A program made the position numbers and the translations under genes. This document shows positions 45,211 through 56,146 of a stretch of 64,000 nt of DNA, one piece after another. The stretch comes from Chrysogorgia sp. JL179-B06. Its lineage: Eukaryota; Cnidaria; Anthozoa; Scleralcyonacea; Chrysogorgiidae. The notes below the pieces were generated by a model. That model saw only the letters and a program-made list of their open reading frames with translations, was not told the origin of the DNA and did not search any database. Positions within the stretch are counted from its first letter, which is position 1, and every line of letters begins with the position of its first letter. Where the stretch lies: positions 334,501-398,500 of the forward strand of contig JAYKKM010000501.1 of assembly GCA_035772405.1 (NCBI GenBank). The letters are read 5' to 3'.

Positions 45211-47092
45211 TTTCTGTTTTAAGCAATCAGTTTGTAAACTCTAAAATATCATCAAACTCAAAGAAGTTCAGTCTCACTCCAATCACATCTGAAATTGTTA
45301 AAACTTACTTGATGACGTTATCACCTAATAAAGCAACTGGGACTGATGGTATAAGCATAAAACTGCTTAAATTAGGTCTTACTGAGTTGGCGCCGTCTAT
45401 ATCCAGATTGATCAACATGTCTTTCACAAACTATCAATTCCCAGCACGATGGAAAACAGCTAGAGTAAGCGCTTTGTTCAAATCAGGTGATTTGTCTGAT
45501 GTTAACAATTATCGACCCATCTCTGTGCTACCCGTACTTTCAAAGATCATTGAACGACATGTCCATGATTGTCTGTTCCATTATCTTACCATAAATAACC
45601 TGATATATTCCAATCAATCGGGATTTAGAAAGAAATTTAGTGCAGAAACAGCTGTAGCTTACATCGTTGATTCACTGCTGTTCAACTTGGATAAAAATTG
45701 CATCAATGGTATGGTCTTAGTCGATTATAAGAAAGCGTTCGATATGGTGGACCACTGCATTCTTCTTGAAAAGCTATGTGCTTATAGACTTGATCCGAAT
45801 TCGCTTCAATGATTCAAATCTTATCTAACCGATCGCAAACAGTATGTTACTTTTAAAGGCCAGCCGTCTTCAACAAGACTAATTACGGAAGGAGTACCTC
45901 AGGGTTCTATCCTTGGCCCCCTCCTGTTTTTAATCTTTATTAATGATTTACCTCTACATATAAATACTCAAGTGGATTTATTTGCCGACGATACTACCTT
46001 ACTAGCCTCCACTGATTTATAACGATGTGGATGAACTGAGGGACAAATTATCTCTAGAAGTATCCAATGTTCAAAATTGGGCCATTGCCAATAAACTACC
46101 TCTGAATTCTACTAACACTAAATCTATTTTGGTTTGTGGCAAACGGCTCAAGTCAAAGCTCACAGCTGAAAATCAAGTCCTCAACATAGAATTGAACGAT
46201 GTCCCATTGGAACAGGTTCATCAAGTAAAATTACTGGGCTTTATTATCGATGAGGACTTAAGTTTTGACACCCATGTTGAAGTTTTAGCAACTAAACTAT
46301 CAAAACGCATTGGAATATTGAAGTCTATAAAGTCGTATTTGCCTACAGCTGAACGAATTCTCTTTTACAATGCTATGATCAAACCCTTATTTCTTTACTG
46401 TAGCCCAACTTGGACAAACTGTAGTAAGAACAATATCGTAAAAGTATTCAAACTTCAGAAACGCTGCACTAGAATTATCCTTAATGCTCAACCATGTCAT
46501 TCCTCTGTGGATTTATTTAACAGACTTGGTTGGATACCTTTTTATGAAGAGTCGGACATCAGAAAATGTATAATAGTATACAAACGTACTGTTAATGATA
46601 CTCCTGAGTATTTAAACAGACTGTTAAAATTAAATAGTCAGCAACATTCTAGAAATACACGCAGCGCTCATTTGAGCTTAATAACACCTAAATTCACTAG
46701 AGTTACAGAAGTTGGCCGAACTTTTTCAGTTACCGCTATTAACTTTTGGAACAAACTGCCACTTAGTCTGCGTTCATCTGGCTCCCTTAATTTCTTTAAG
46801 CAGTCTTTGTATAGGTGTTTTCGTGATTACCAAAAATAATTTAAGCAATTCACGTCTTTTTCTGATTTTAACTTTACACGTCATGTAATTAGGACTTCAA
46901 CTTGTATCATTATATTAACATTATCATGTAATTTAGTCATTAACTTTTATATTTTTATACTTTTGTACATATATATATAGATATACACATATACATTTTT
47001 ATTTTGTAAAAATTTTTCGAGGGCCACAAGTTTGTTAGTACTTTGTACTATTTAGTGTAACCCTCTTTAAATAAAGTTTCTATCCTATTTAA
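45211..47092 (+). pseudogene. 5'-truncated CR1/Jockey-type LINE: reverse transcriptase and 3' end
   Basis: The frame begins inside the RT: LSPNKATGTDGISIKLLKLG, FPARWKTARVSALFKSGD, NNYRPISVLPVLSKIIERHV, QSGFRKKFSAETAV and LVDYKKAFDMVDHC (motif A). TGA at 45810-45812 interrupts it. The same frame continues with [20 protein letters not shown] (B) and [13 protein letters not shown] (C, FADD). A shift at about 46018 leads to NWAIANKLPLNSTNTKSILV through FWNKLPLSLRSSGSLNFFKQ (46839). The 3' end has TTTAAATAAAG (47068) and a tail near 47092. The endonuclease part is absent. The catalytic motifs themselves survive. Confidence 0.85.
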
Positions 47093-48496
47093 GCCATGAA
47101 GGTAAACTGTTCAGCTTTCAGGTTTTTTCCATCGTAATGTGGATTTCACAAAAATGACTTTACACAGTTAGGCCCAATAACAAGTATACCGTTACCGAAT
47201 AATTCTTATATCAGGGTTCGTCCTAGGGCATCCCATTTGCTAAATTGGGATGCCTTAGGCATGCATTTTCCCAAATGCGGGCAGTTCTAAATATAAAATG
47301 GGCAGTTTTAATTATAAAATGGGCAGTTCTAAAAGTGAGTTTTTGACTTTTTAGTTAAAAATTAAAAGGAGGATAAAAATTAAAAACAAAAATCTTTAAC
47401 TAAAACTTAAAATTCCATGTAGATATGTAGACACACAACAAAAAGTTTGAAAATGTGCAGTTGTACTGTAAATATTTCTTAGGATGACCACTGTCTTATA
47501 CTGAACATACCTAACCACTAAATATGAATGCAATATATGCAAGGCACCACATGATTGTCTGACTTTTTCTTGCTGTAGTGTTAAAGTACATTATTATACA
47601 TTGTAGTGACTTCCTGTCTTCTCATTGGCTAAGTTTATTGGCATACAGTTAATTATGGGAATCAGCGTAACCTACAGATTAAGTGAATAATCTGTTAGCA
47701 GAATTGGAGGAGGATTAAGAATAATCTGTTAGCAGATTATTCACTAATCTGTTAGCAGATTATTCACTAATCTGTAGGTGTATCTGCAATGCGAGATTTC
47801 CTAACGAGCTTTCCACACAAGCAAAAACAACACGACTGCTCGATTTTCGTCTTCGTGTAGAAGAAATCGAAAAATTACTTACAATATATAATAAAACAAT
47901 TATAAGGTATTTGTAAGTGTTCTCAGCCTTCGGCTGGTAACACTTACTTCGACCTTGATTATTCAAGATATCACAAAACCTCCTCCAATAATTGTTTATT
48001 ATCAGATAATTGGAAACAGAGGTTATTTACAATTTAACTTTTTAAAATGCAATTACCTGCATTCATAAATCAAGTATGATTTTCAACCATTTATTTCTTG
48101 ATATTATGAAAGATTATTGGTAACTGAATCTTGAAAATTTCCCTTTACGCATGAATTTGCACCAAAAAGTCGTCTGGCCAAGACTTGTTAAATTGTTGGC
48201 CATGGTTGTTTCACTGACTCAACTGACCGGAGGACAGAGAATTTTTTTCTGTGCTGGAAGCACCGAAAAGCCAGAGAAATTAAACGTGGAGTAAAATAAA
48301 TGAAAATTCCATGGGGTAGGATTAAAAAGGACAATGGAATTCCAGGGGATGGGGATAAAACTCAGCGGAAATCCACGAGAGTAGAGCAATAAAAGCCCAT
48401 GAAAATTCCATGGGGAAGGGTTAAAAAACACTATGGAAAATCCAGGGTATGGTTGAAAACACAATGGAAATAGGTTCAAGGAAATAGGTTCAACCT
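47093..48496. other. Non-coding with small tandem repeats
   Basis: TATAAAATGGGCAGTT is repeated at about 47291-47330. A 24-bp unit with CTAATCTGTTAGCAGATTAT is repeated at about 47722-47778; the unit is itself palindromic (AATCTG-TTAG-CAGATT). Two degenerate copies of about 97 bp starting ATGAAAATTCCATGGGG lie at 48300 and 48397. No gene is supported. Confidence 0.55.
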
Positions 48497-48756
48497 ACAA
48501 TCCTGGCCAAAAGTCTTTGGGCCACCTCCACAATTTTTGGGATTAGGGACACGCCCTACTTCGCACGCGGACAAAAATGTTAAATTACATATTGGAATCG
48601 CCCCCCTCCCCCCGATCAATGTTGCATGTAGAAACATAGATGAGTAAAAATTTGGAAAATTTCAACATTGAACGGGCGGAGGGGGGTCCGAGATATAAAA
48701 TCGACAAAATTTGTATGAAGATATCGTAGTGTCCCAAGACTTTTGGCCAGGATTGT
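48497..48756. mobile_element. Foldback MITE copy 1 (ACAATCCTGGCCAAAAG ends)
   Basis: The ends ACAATCCTGGCCAAAAGTC and GACTTTTGGCCAGGATTGT are exact inverts. The length is 260 bp with no coding. A near-identical copy in the same orientation lies at 51995-52254. CCTGGCCAAAAGT-type termini are reminiscent of Tc1-like elements. Confidence 0.9.
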
Positions 48757-49184
48757 CTGAATCAACCAATTGTAGGTTATTGCCTCCAAAACCAGAGAAT
48801 ATTTCATAAATCAAAGACACAACACTTTTTTAAAATTCTGTACATATTAAGAAACCATGACGTATTCTATAAAAGTGGATACAATAGGCCAATCGAAATT
48901 TATACGAATAATAAATAAGTTGTTAGATATAGATGTTAATTTGCCAAAAAGGGAGGGGGAGGAAGGGTTGGGATTTAAATTTGCAATAAAAAAGCGCTTA
49001 ATATTGTTATTTTTTCGGGAGCTTAGCTAAATTGAAAGAATCATTAAAACGTTTTGTTTAAAAATATGACGTGTAAAAACAAATGAGCCCGCGATAATGA
49101 TGTAATGCTACAACAATAAATGTTACAATTCTGTTACAATGTGAAGGCAAAAGTCACGAGCAAGGAAAATGACCTCTTTGGAAA

Positions 49185-50178
49185 ATGGACTCTTTGGAAA
49201 ATGGACACCAAAGACTTGTTTATGTTGTGACCTATAGCAGGGCTGATACTGAAAAATTCCCAACAAAACAGAGCTTTGCTGAAGCAGTGTTACAAGCCTG
49301 GGAAAATTGTGGTCTGCGAGTGTTGCATTGGGTAGTTTCTCTGGAGGCTCATGCGGAGACAGAGCAAAATGATCAGTTAAATCGGTATCATTTTCATATG
49401 GCTCTAAAGCTAACAAAAAGAGGAAGATGGCTGCAAGTACGACGGTTCTTGGATGAAACCTTTTCCATTAAGGTGAACTTTAGTGATAACCATAATACTT
49501 ATTATAGTGCCTATAAGTATGTCACTAAAGAAGACAAAGAAGCATTGCACTCTCAACAACATCCGGATCTGTCTTCTGTCCCAAGAACCGAGAAAGCCTT
49601 AGCAAGCAAGAAAAGAAAAGCTAGAGGGGAAAGTTCAACAGGTCTAAAAAAGGGCGAAAATTATTATGGCAAAGAAGATAACAACGAGGTTACAGCTAGT
49701 CTGTTTAGCCGTGGAGCAAAATCGCGAAGGTAAAAGCAGCTTAGCAGAATTCATAGCCAACAAAGGAAGCAAGGTTGACGAGGCACTAGCAGTTGCGAAG
49801 GAATTTTCAGAAGCCAAGACGAGAAACATTCGTTCAAAAAAAACACGCCTTCAGTTGTTACACGAGACAAAGGAAGGAGTGTGAAAGAAGATGGTTGCAA
49901 GCAGCGTTGCATGTACTACGCAATAATGGGATTGCGGTTCCGGTATTCTGCCAAGCTATCTACACCGCTCTAAAAAAGGGGAGAGGCAAATACCAGAACA
50001 TTTTTATCCACGGTCCAGCAATAGTGGGAAATCATTTATTTTATCGCATCTGAAATTTATTTACCACGCTTTCTGCAATCCAGCTACTGGCACATTTGCG
50101 TGGATGGGGGCCGAGGAAGCCGAAATCATATTTCTTAATGATTTTAGGTGGAATACTGCAAAGTTCTCATCAATGTAA
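49185..50178 (+). pseudogene. Rep-like protein: HUH endonuclease plus SF3 helicase
   Basis: The first frame (49185-49733) starts MDSLENGHQRLVYVVTYSRA. It holds a motif-I-like strand (VVTYS), the HUH motif II in RYHFHMALKL (His codons 49389-49391 and 49395-49397) and motif III AYKYVTKED, a Y-x2-K with Tyr at 49518-49520. This is the single-Tyr arrangement of CRESS-type Reps. A Lys-rich linker follows, then frameshifts near 49728, 49870 and 50010. A P-loop (NSGKS, 50020-50034) and a Walker-B-like EIIFLNDF (50122-50145) mark a superfamily-3-type helicase. Reading ends at TAA 50176 or at a GTAAGC donor. Rep nicks an origin and the helicase unwinds it. It could be an endogenised CRESS-virus-like gene or the transposase of a Replitron-like or undescribed rolling-circle element. 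No origin was found. Confidence 0.75.
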
Positions 50179-50611
50179 GCGGAATTTTTGCACTGTACTA
50201 TTATTATGTAGTATTTATTATAGCTAAACAATGATAAGCGTGGCATGTCAACCCTCTTGAACACGTTTCGTTTGTTTAAATAATTGATTTTTGTGTAGTT
50301 CCCACAGTACTCACCAGTTTTATATATAAAGTAAACAATGAAGTCTAATTTTAGTAACGTTGAAGTGAGAACTGTTGAAAATAACGAAGAAGTTGTTTTA
50401 TTAATCGTTATTTCCAGATTTATTGCTGTTAAAATGATTAACAAGACAGTTATGAACATAATTTATTACCAAAACGTTATAGTACTACATTTATCTTCGT
50501 ATTTGTAAGTGAGAACTGTCGATGAGAAATGTCGCCTGTAAACTTCCGGTTCTATTTTAAGACATTGTTAAATGCTGAACATATGTATATAGTTAAACTT
50601 TAATTAATTAG
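50179..50611. other. No gene recognised
   Basis: AT-rich spacer between the Rep-like gene and the 3' end of the Tc1 transposase. I saw no continuation of the SF3 domain. Confidence 0.45.
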
Positions 50612-51706
50612 TTAATATTTTATTCTGTATCCTTTTGAGTCAATCACAGCTTGTTTTCTTTTCGACATACTGTCGATTGTACGATCTATAATATCTGCTG
50701 AAAAACTGTCAAACGCAGTTAAAACTCTTGTTTGAAATTGTTCAAATGATTCCGTAAAAATATTTCGAGAAATGGCTTCGTGCTGTAACTGTGTCTTTAT
50801 TAAGTGGAATATGTTTTCAATTGGATTGAGGTCTGGAGAGCGTGGAGGAATTACATGCATCTCGGCTTCGATTTCTTCAAGAGCTTGTTTAGCCACTTTA
50901 CTTGTTTGCTAAGGATCGTTGTCCATTATAAACAAACGACGGCGGGCATGTTTTCGGCCGGCCCGTGCAAAACAAAGACGGAAATGGTCTCTTATAAACA
51001 TTGCAAAAAATTGTCCGTTCATTTTTTCATATGGTACTCGTAGCACCACCCCTTTTCAGTAAGCGATGGCCACAAGAACATGCAATCTTCGTCCACCAGC
51101 AAGATCTTTACATCCTTTTGCAGTAATTTCCAATCCCTCGCTTTTCTTTCGCCAAACTCTCGATTTTGGGGTAGTAGCACTGTTGAAGGGATTATGCTTG
51201 TGGACAAAAGAAACACCGTCAAAGTAAAATGAAACTTCGTTAGACCAAAATCTTGGATTTCTATACAAGCAAAGTCGTTTTTTTTTTTTAGCGTAACTTT
51301 GACGTCTTTGTCTGTCCTTTTCGGTGACTAGGCCTTTTTTACGAGCTTGTAAGTAACCGTATCCTAACGCGTTTAAGTGTCGCGAAAATGTTCGTTGACT
51401 AGCCATCTGCAAACTTAATCCACTTTTCATCACCAAGGAACTGAGTGTCACGTTGATATTTTCATGTCTACACTTTTTCAAACAACGAACTAACATGCGT
51501 GTACTTCTTTGGCTAATTTTCCTCGGTCTGCCCATTTTGCAGGTTTCGATTTCTTCGTGGGCGTCAGACCAGTGTTACATATCCTCTGAGCGGATGACTT
51601 TGAAATCTTGCACTTTTTTGCTATCTCTGTAAGACGCCTGAGTTTCTGATTTTAAATACAAAGCAAGCGCTTTCTGTTCTGCGGATATTTGCCCGTTGTA
51701 CACCAT
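50612..51706 (-). pseudogene. Tc1/mariner transposase (DD34E), dead copy
   Basis: The likely start is ATG 51706-51704 (MVYNGQISAEQKALALYLKS). A frameshift near 51630 separates the helix-turn-helix part (LTEIAKKCKISKSSAQRICN). The main frame from 51535 gives a GRPR hinge (MGRPRKISQRS), the second HTH and NPRFWSNEVSFYFDGVSFVH, where D is the first catalytic Asp. In-frame TGA (51058-51056) and TAG (50911-50909) follow. RRRLFIMDNDP carries the second Asp, and PPRSPDLNPIENIF the final Glu. I count 34 residues between the second Asp and that Glu, so it is DD34E. Length (about 360 codons) is normal. Inverted ends were not located; foldback elements with Tc1-like tips lie at 48497 and 51995. Confidence 0.9.
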
Positions 51707-51994
51707 TCTGATGCAAAGTTTAAAATGTTAACGTATTATAGGACTATAAAACCATTAGACCTTTAAAAAACTCAGCACAACTTTTCATGCAGTGATTAAG
51801 GGTCTTTGATTTGTGACGTATTTTAAGTTATTAGCTTTGCAAATTATTGTGACGTCAGCGCACGTGCACATGTACGTTGCTTATTAGTACCCAGACATGT
51901 AAAAGGTACCTCTCAATCTTTGATGCAAAAATGACGACTATACATAAGTTCACTTTAAAGTTACACCCATTTTTCGTTTGGCTATGCCGTACAG

Positions 51995-52254
51995 ACAATC
52001 CTGGCCAAAAGTCCTTGGGCCACCTCTACAATTTTTGGGATTAGGGACACGCCCTACTTCGCACGCGGACAAAAATGTTAAATTACATATTGGAATCCCC
52101 CCCTCCCCCCGATCAATGTTGCATGTAGAAACATAGATGAGTAAAAATTTGGAAAATTTCAACATTGAACGGGGGGAGGGGGGGTCCGAGATATAAAATC
52201 GACAAAATTTGTATGAAGATATCGTAGTGTCCCAAGACTTTTGGCCAGGATTGT
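51995..52254. mobile_element. Foldback MITE copy 2
   Basis: This 260-bp copy matches 48497-48756 in the same orientation with few differences (for example TCCTTGGG versus TCTTTGGG, CTCTAC versus CTCCAC). It is flanked by AG on the left and AG after the final T on the right, so no clear target duplication is seen. Confidence 0.9.
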
Positions 52255-52449
52255 AGGCTGATTTCCACCCTTGTATAACAACATTACAACAATATAGTAT
52301 AGTTAACATGTAGTAAAAATATAATATAAATATATATATATATACATAATGTATATAGTATAGTAACATATAGTAATATATAATAAGAAAGTAAACTAGA
52401 ACAAGAATTTTAACTATAGAAAGGGTATAGTAAAACATCTATTTACAAA

Positions 52450-53690
52450 TCTTTTCATACGATTTCATTCAAAGATGTGAGTAGCGATTTTAGTTTCAAA
52501 AGAAATTAGGGAGTTGCTTTCCCTAATTTCGTTTGGCAAAGAGTTCCAAGTGTGTACCCCGTCAAACATGATACTTTTTTCATTCTATTAGTACGCAGCT
52601 GATTTTAATATCTCGAAGTTCATAATTTGTCATTGCACTTTTGAAAGTAAATAAATCAGTAAGTGATTTAGGACCCATTTTATTCAACAATTTAAACATC
52701 AGCTTTGACTTGGCCTTTAGTCTTTCCGTTTTAAGTGGCTTCCAGTCTAAAGCATCTAAAGCAACCATGTGACCTACATCATTGCTCATATTCATTTTGA
52801 AGGCGTTTAGATTGTGTTTCACCAAACACATCCCATACTTCACAGCAATAGGTAAAGTATGGACGCACAATATAATTATATATTGAAAGAAGGGTATCTT
52901 TCTCAACAAATTATTTTATTCGACGAAGAGCTGATATTCCTGATGTTATTTTCTTGCAAATGGTTTTAGTATTTATTAAGAGTTTTGCATTCATAAACTT
53001 GTTTAATTGGTTTGTTGTCTATGATAACATTTGGTTGAGTGTTTCAGATACTTTTTATCATTGGTTTAGATCCAATTAACATAAACTCAGTTTTGGCTAC
53101 ATTTAAACTTAGTTTATTCGCAATTAACCATTTCCTGAGGTTTTCTAAATCAGAATTCATTGCAGCTTCAACATCTTTGATAGATTCTCCAGATGCTGTT
53201 AAGTTTGTATCATCAGCAAATAATCGAGGTTGTGTTTTGTTTAAACATTGAGGTAAGTCATTAATATATAACAAAGAATAATGGCCCTAAAATAGAGGCT
53301 TGTGGCACACCACACTTGATCAATCGCTCCGATGAAATAGTTCCATTTACTTGGCTTTTCTGAGTGCGATTTATCAAGTATGATTTTAGTAGAGATAAAG
53401 CATCTCCTGTTACACCATAAAGTTCGAGTTTTTTTAGTAAAATCTGGTGGTCGACAATATCAAATGCCTTTGTAAAGTCAATTAATACTACTAAGTTAAA
53501 TGATTTTTGTCAATATTCACGTACCAACTATTAGTACCGTCTAATAATGCTGTAGCAGTTGAGTGAAATTTACGAAAGCCAAATTGACAATCGCTAAGTA
53601 GCTGATATTTTGTCAAATAATCATATAGTTGGTGATATAAAATTATTTCCATTACCTTTCTAAGGTGATAACGTCACATATTGAATTATC
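52450..53690 (-). pseudogene. LINE reverse transcriptase fragment (third LINE type)
   Basis: On the minus strand, from 53690: IILYHQLYDYLTKYQLLSDC and QFGFRKFHSTATALLDG, then VVLIDFTKAFDIVDHQIL (motif A), LIKCGVPQASILGPLFFVIY (B; Ala replaces the usual Gly) and PRLFADDTNLTASGESI (C, FADD). The thumb region and C-terminus follow to KSLTDLFTFKSAMTNYELRD near 52600. Stops and frameshifts occur at about 53510, 53270 and 53040. The 5' endonuclease part is absent. Strand is opposite to the other large LINE fragments. Confidence 0.8.
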
Positions 53691-53939
53691 TAGGTACTTT
53701 GGCATAATGCAGATCGGAGGGGATGGAGTCAGTAGCTACCCGCAACCTCGTCCGAGGGTATCTTGCCTCCAGGGGGGATGAGGTTAGCTATCCTGTCGAT
53801 AGCGCCGAGCCCCCCAACCAATGGAACCTCCTCCAATGTAAGGCTACAACCACGGTGGGTTGGAGAAAGGTTACCGTTGGGAACCGCCTCCCAAGACTGA
53901 CTCCAACGCCTTAGAGAAGCGGAGCGATGCGCGTAATCG

Positions 53940-54387
53940 TAATCGTTGCGAACGTAGTCCTGATAAGCTGAGCTGGACCGCCGACGCAAGACTTGAATTA
54001 AGAGGGGAACCATCACTCCACATAAAAAGGGGGGCCTGGAGATAGACCGCGGTAAGTCTGATAGTGTTGGAGAGCCAATACTGGGCAGATGTTATGGCCG
54101 GAACGACCCAAGTACACGAAAAACCCTCGCCGAATGGGTCGGTTTTGGAGTACTTAAGACGAAAAGCTGGCAGAGATGAACCTGGAGACACATCCGCCAA
54201 CGACAAGTGACGGGATGGATTGAACGGACCCCAGGTGGCAAATTGACCACGACAAGCCACCATGGAGACACCGCATATCAGGTGCATTGTGCGAGGACGC
54301 AGAGTTGAGAATTGCGACGACCTCCGAATTATTGGAGAGAAATTCTACCTTTTGATGAGCCAAAGCGAACCCAAACGTGGGCGGCAA
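53940..54387 (-). pseudogene. DIRS RNase H end and tyrosine recombinase
   Basis: 54387-54290 shows KVEFLSNNSEVVAILNSASS, the RNase H-like segment of DIRS elements. Then in another frame (54287 on) come PSRHLSLADVSPGSSLPAFR and LKYSKTDPFGEGFSCTWVVP, the catalytic-domain pattern with conserved K-T-D. After that PLFMWSDGSPLNSS appears, and finally, in a third frame at about 53970, SSSAYQDYVR with the nucleophile Tyr. YR enzymes integrate circular cDNA by strand exchange. The Arg-x-x-Arg box falls in the frameshifted stretch and I could not verify it. Not functional. Confidence 0.75.
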
Positions 54388-54429
54388 CCAGGGCCGTTGT
54401 GAAAGGGTGCGGATTGGGGGATTGTTGAA

Positions 54430-55200
54430 GGCCGAATTGCCGAGTAAAAATAACTTAATATGCCGACTTTTTTTCCGAAGTGCAAAAGATTTATTAATTT
54501 CAATGAACTTTATGTGAATTCATGGTAGTTTCTTGTATATACAGAACTGAGAGTTGATAATTCTTGATATCAAAAGTAAAACTATTAAAAGAGTAAAAGT
54601 TGATAGTTACATAAACAACAAACTTTTTTTATAACATTCGCTACTTTTTTATAACATTTAATCAAACGAAATGTTTAGTGTAAGACTTTTCAACATGCTC
54701 CACCTTCTTGTGACTGTTTCAATGTTAAGAGTGCCTGTAAGATCTTTCTCACAGGTCAAGAGCATAAGACCGGCCAGCCTTGAATCGCCCATGGATGTTC
54801 TCAGCTTGGTCTTTACAAACTTCAATTTGCTAAAAGAACGTTCATTTGATGCCACCGTTACAGGAGCTGTATTTAAAGCATCAAGCGTTCAAGACCCTGC
54901 ATGGAATGGCGCCATGGCAGCCAAAAACCCGAAGATACCGACTGAAAGTTGTGTAATTTCATTTCAACTAGTTTTAATTTGTCGCGATATATACTGATTG
55001 CCGCCGACTCACGAGTCCTGAGTCTGCCGATGAAGCGAGGTGCCGAGGGCCGGCCCGAGGCTTACGTATAATCACATGTTTTATGTTTAAGTGTGCACAA
55101 TTGACATTACGCTTACTTAAAGTTATATATTATGCAATTGTTGTCATCATAATACATAGTCTTTATCCTGTTTTTCAGTTTTGCCGATTCGTATGTTCGT
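54430..55200 (-). mobile_element. hAT element fragment inside the DIRS
   Basis: 54900-54658 (minus) reads ASNERSFSKLKFVKTKLRTS, then RLAGLMLLTCEKDLT. This is the hAT C-terminal dimerisation motif (S/T-x-N-E-R-x-F-S-x-L-K-x-I/V-K-x-x-L-R), as in ZMYM-like hAT relatives. The local base composition drops to AT-rich compared with the surrounding DIRS, supporting a separate insertion. The segment edges carry TTGCCGA repeats (54436, 55171 and 55213), but no clean target duplication was established. Confidence 0.65.
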
Positions 55201-55229
55201 ATGGGTATAATTTGCCGACTGGCTCATAA

Positions 55230-55248
55230 GGGGGGGGGGGGGGGGGGG
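55230..55248. repeat. Poly(G) tract, 19 bases
   Basis: An uninterrupted run of G at the junction of the hAT-derived AT-rich segment with the DIRS sequence. Length may be unreliable. Confidence 0.9.
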
Positions 55249-55385
55249 TGACGCACCCCCTGGCGGCAACGACGATGGGAAAGAGTTGTAACACAGTTAT
55301 GGAAGCCGCCGTTAGCGTAGGAGGCCACGAACCAATGATTGTGCCAAATAGCGCCAAAACCAACTGAGCCCGCAGCATCACCATG

Positions 55386-56085
55386 CTAACCACATGCTAA
55401 ATCCTGGCAAAAGGCGACGTTAAGACGAATAGGGTGAGTGGGCGAACGGAAAGCGCCTAGGTCGATCATCCGACGAAGAAAGGAGCGGCCGGGGGGAATA
55501 ACCTTGAAGACGTGATGGAGGGAGCCGATTAACGATTCCAGTTCGGAGCGGGTGCACCAACGCTGCAACAACGCGAGGGTAGCCGTAAATTTGCACTTCA
55601 CGGATGGAGAGGGAGGCCTAGACGTCCGAACACCGACCGGGCTTTGGCGATATTAACCGCGCGTTCACTCGAATCACCGGGCGCGATCGTTAGGAAATCG
55701 ACGTAATGGAACAGAAACCGGATATCGTAATTGAAGCGCAACATCCATTCGACCATGACGGCAACGAAATCGAAGATGAAGGGGCGGAGCGTAGCACAAA
55801 TGGGAGGGTCAGATCAACGTAGTATTGGTTGCGCCATCTTATACCTGAGAGGTAACTTTCCGACGCATGAATGGGAACGTTCCTGTATGCACATTCGACA
55901 TCGAACTTGGCCAGGAGGGCCCCTGGACCTAATTGCATAAGGACAGTGATGGCCGTGTTGACAGAAATATATCGGAGGGAAAAAAGCTCATGAGGGATGC
56001 CATCATTCACACTGCGCAGTGGGGGAAGACAGATCCAGAATGAGGCGCCATTTCCCATGCTGGTTCTTCTTGGGGATAACACCAA
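55386..56085 (-). pseudogene. DIRS reverse transcriptase and connection region
   Basis: 56085-55690 contains SVNDGIPHELFSLRYISVNT and LLAKFDVECAYRNVPIHASE (motif A Asp), then YVDLTLPFVLRSAPSS (motif B region). In the next frame HYVDFLTIAP (55708-55691 and on) corresponds to motif C, but the usual Y-x-D-D is Y-V-D-F, so one catalytic Asp is missing. 55601-55386 (RWCTRSELESLIGSLHHVFK, PPGRSFLRRMIDLG) is the RT-RNase H connection typical of DIRS. Frameshifts occur near 55780 and 55610. Confidence 0.78.
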
Positions 56086-56146
56086 ACGGGCTACAATGAA
56101 GAGCAGCTACCGGCGGAACAGCGACGGGACCAAAAATACGGTTTTT

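Noticed and set aside
47722..47778. Possible CRISPR-like short direct repeats
   Set aside because: Units are contiguous with no spacers, few in number and palindromic; the context is an animal genome.
53860..54045. Plus-strand open stretches in the DIRS region (53723-53914, 55731-55940, 56463-56882)
   Set aside because: High GC lowers stop-codon frequency; the minus strand carries the recognisable DIRS and Harbinger domains.
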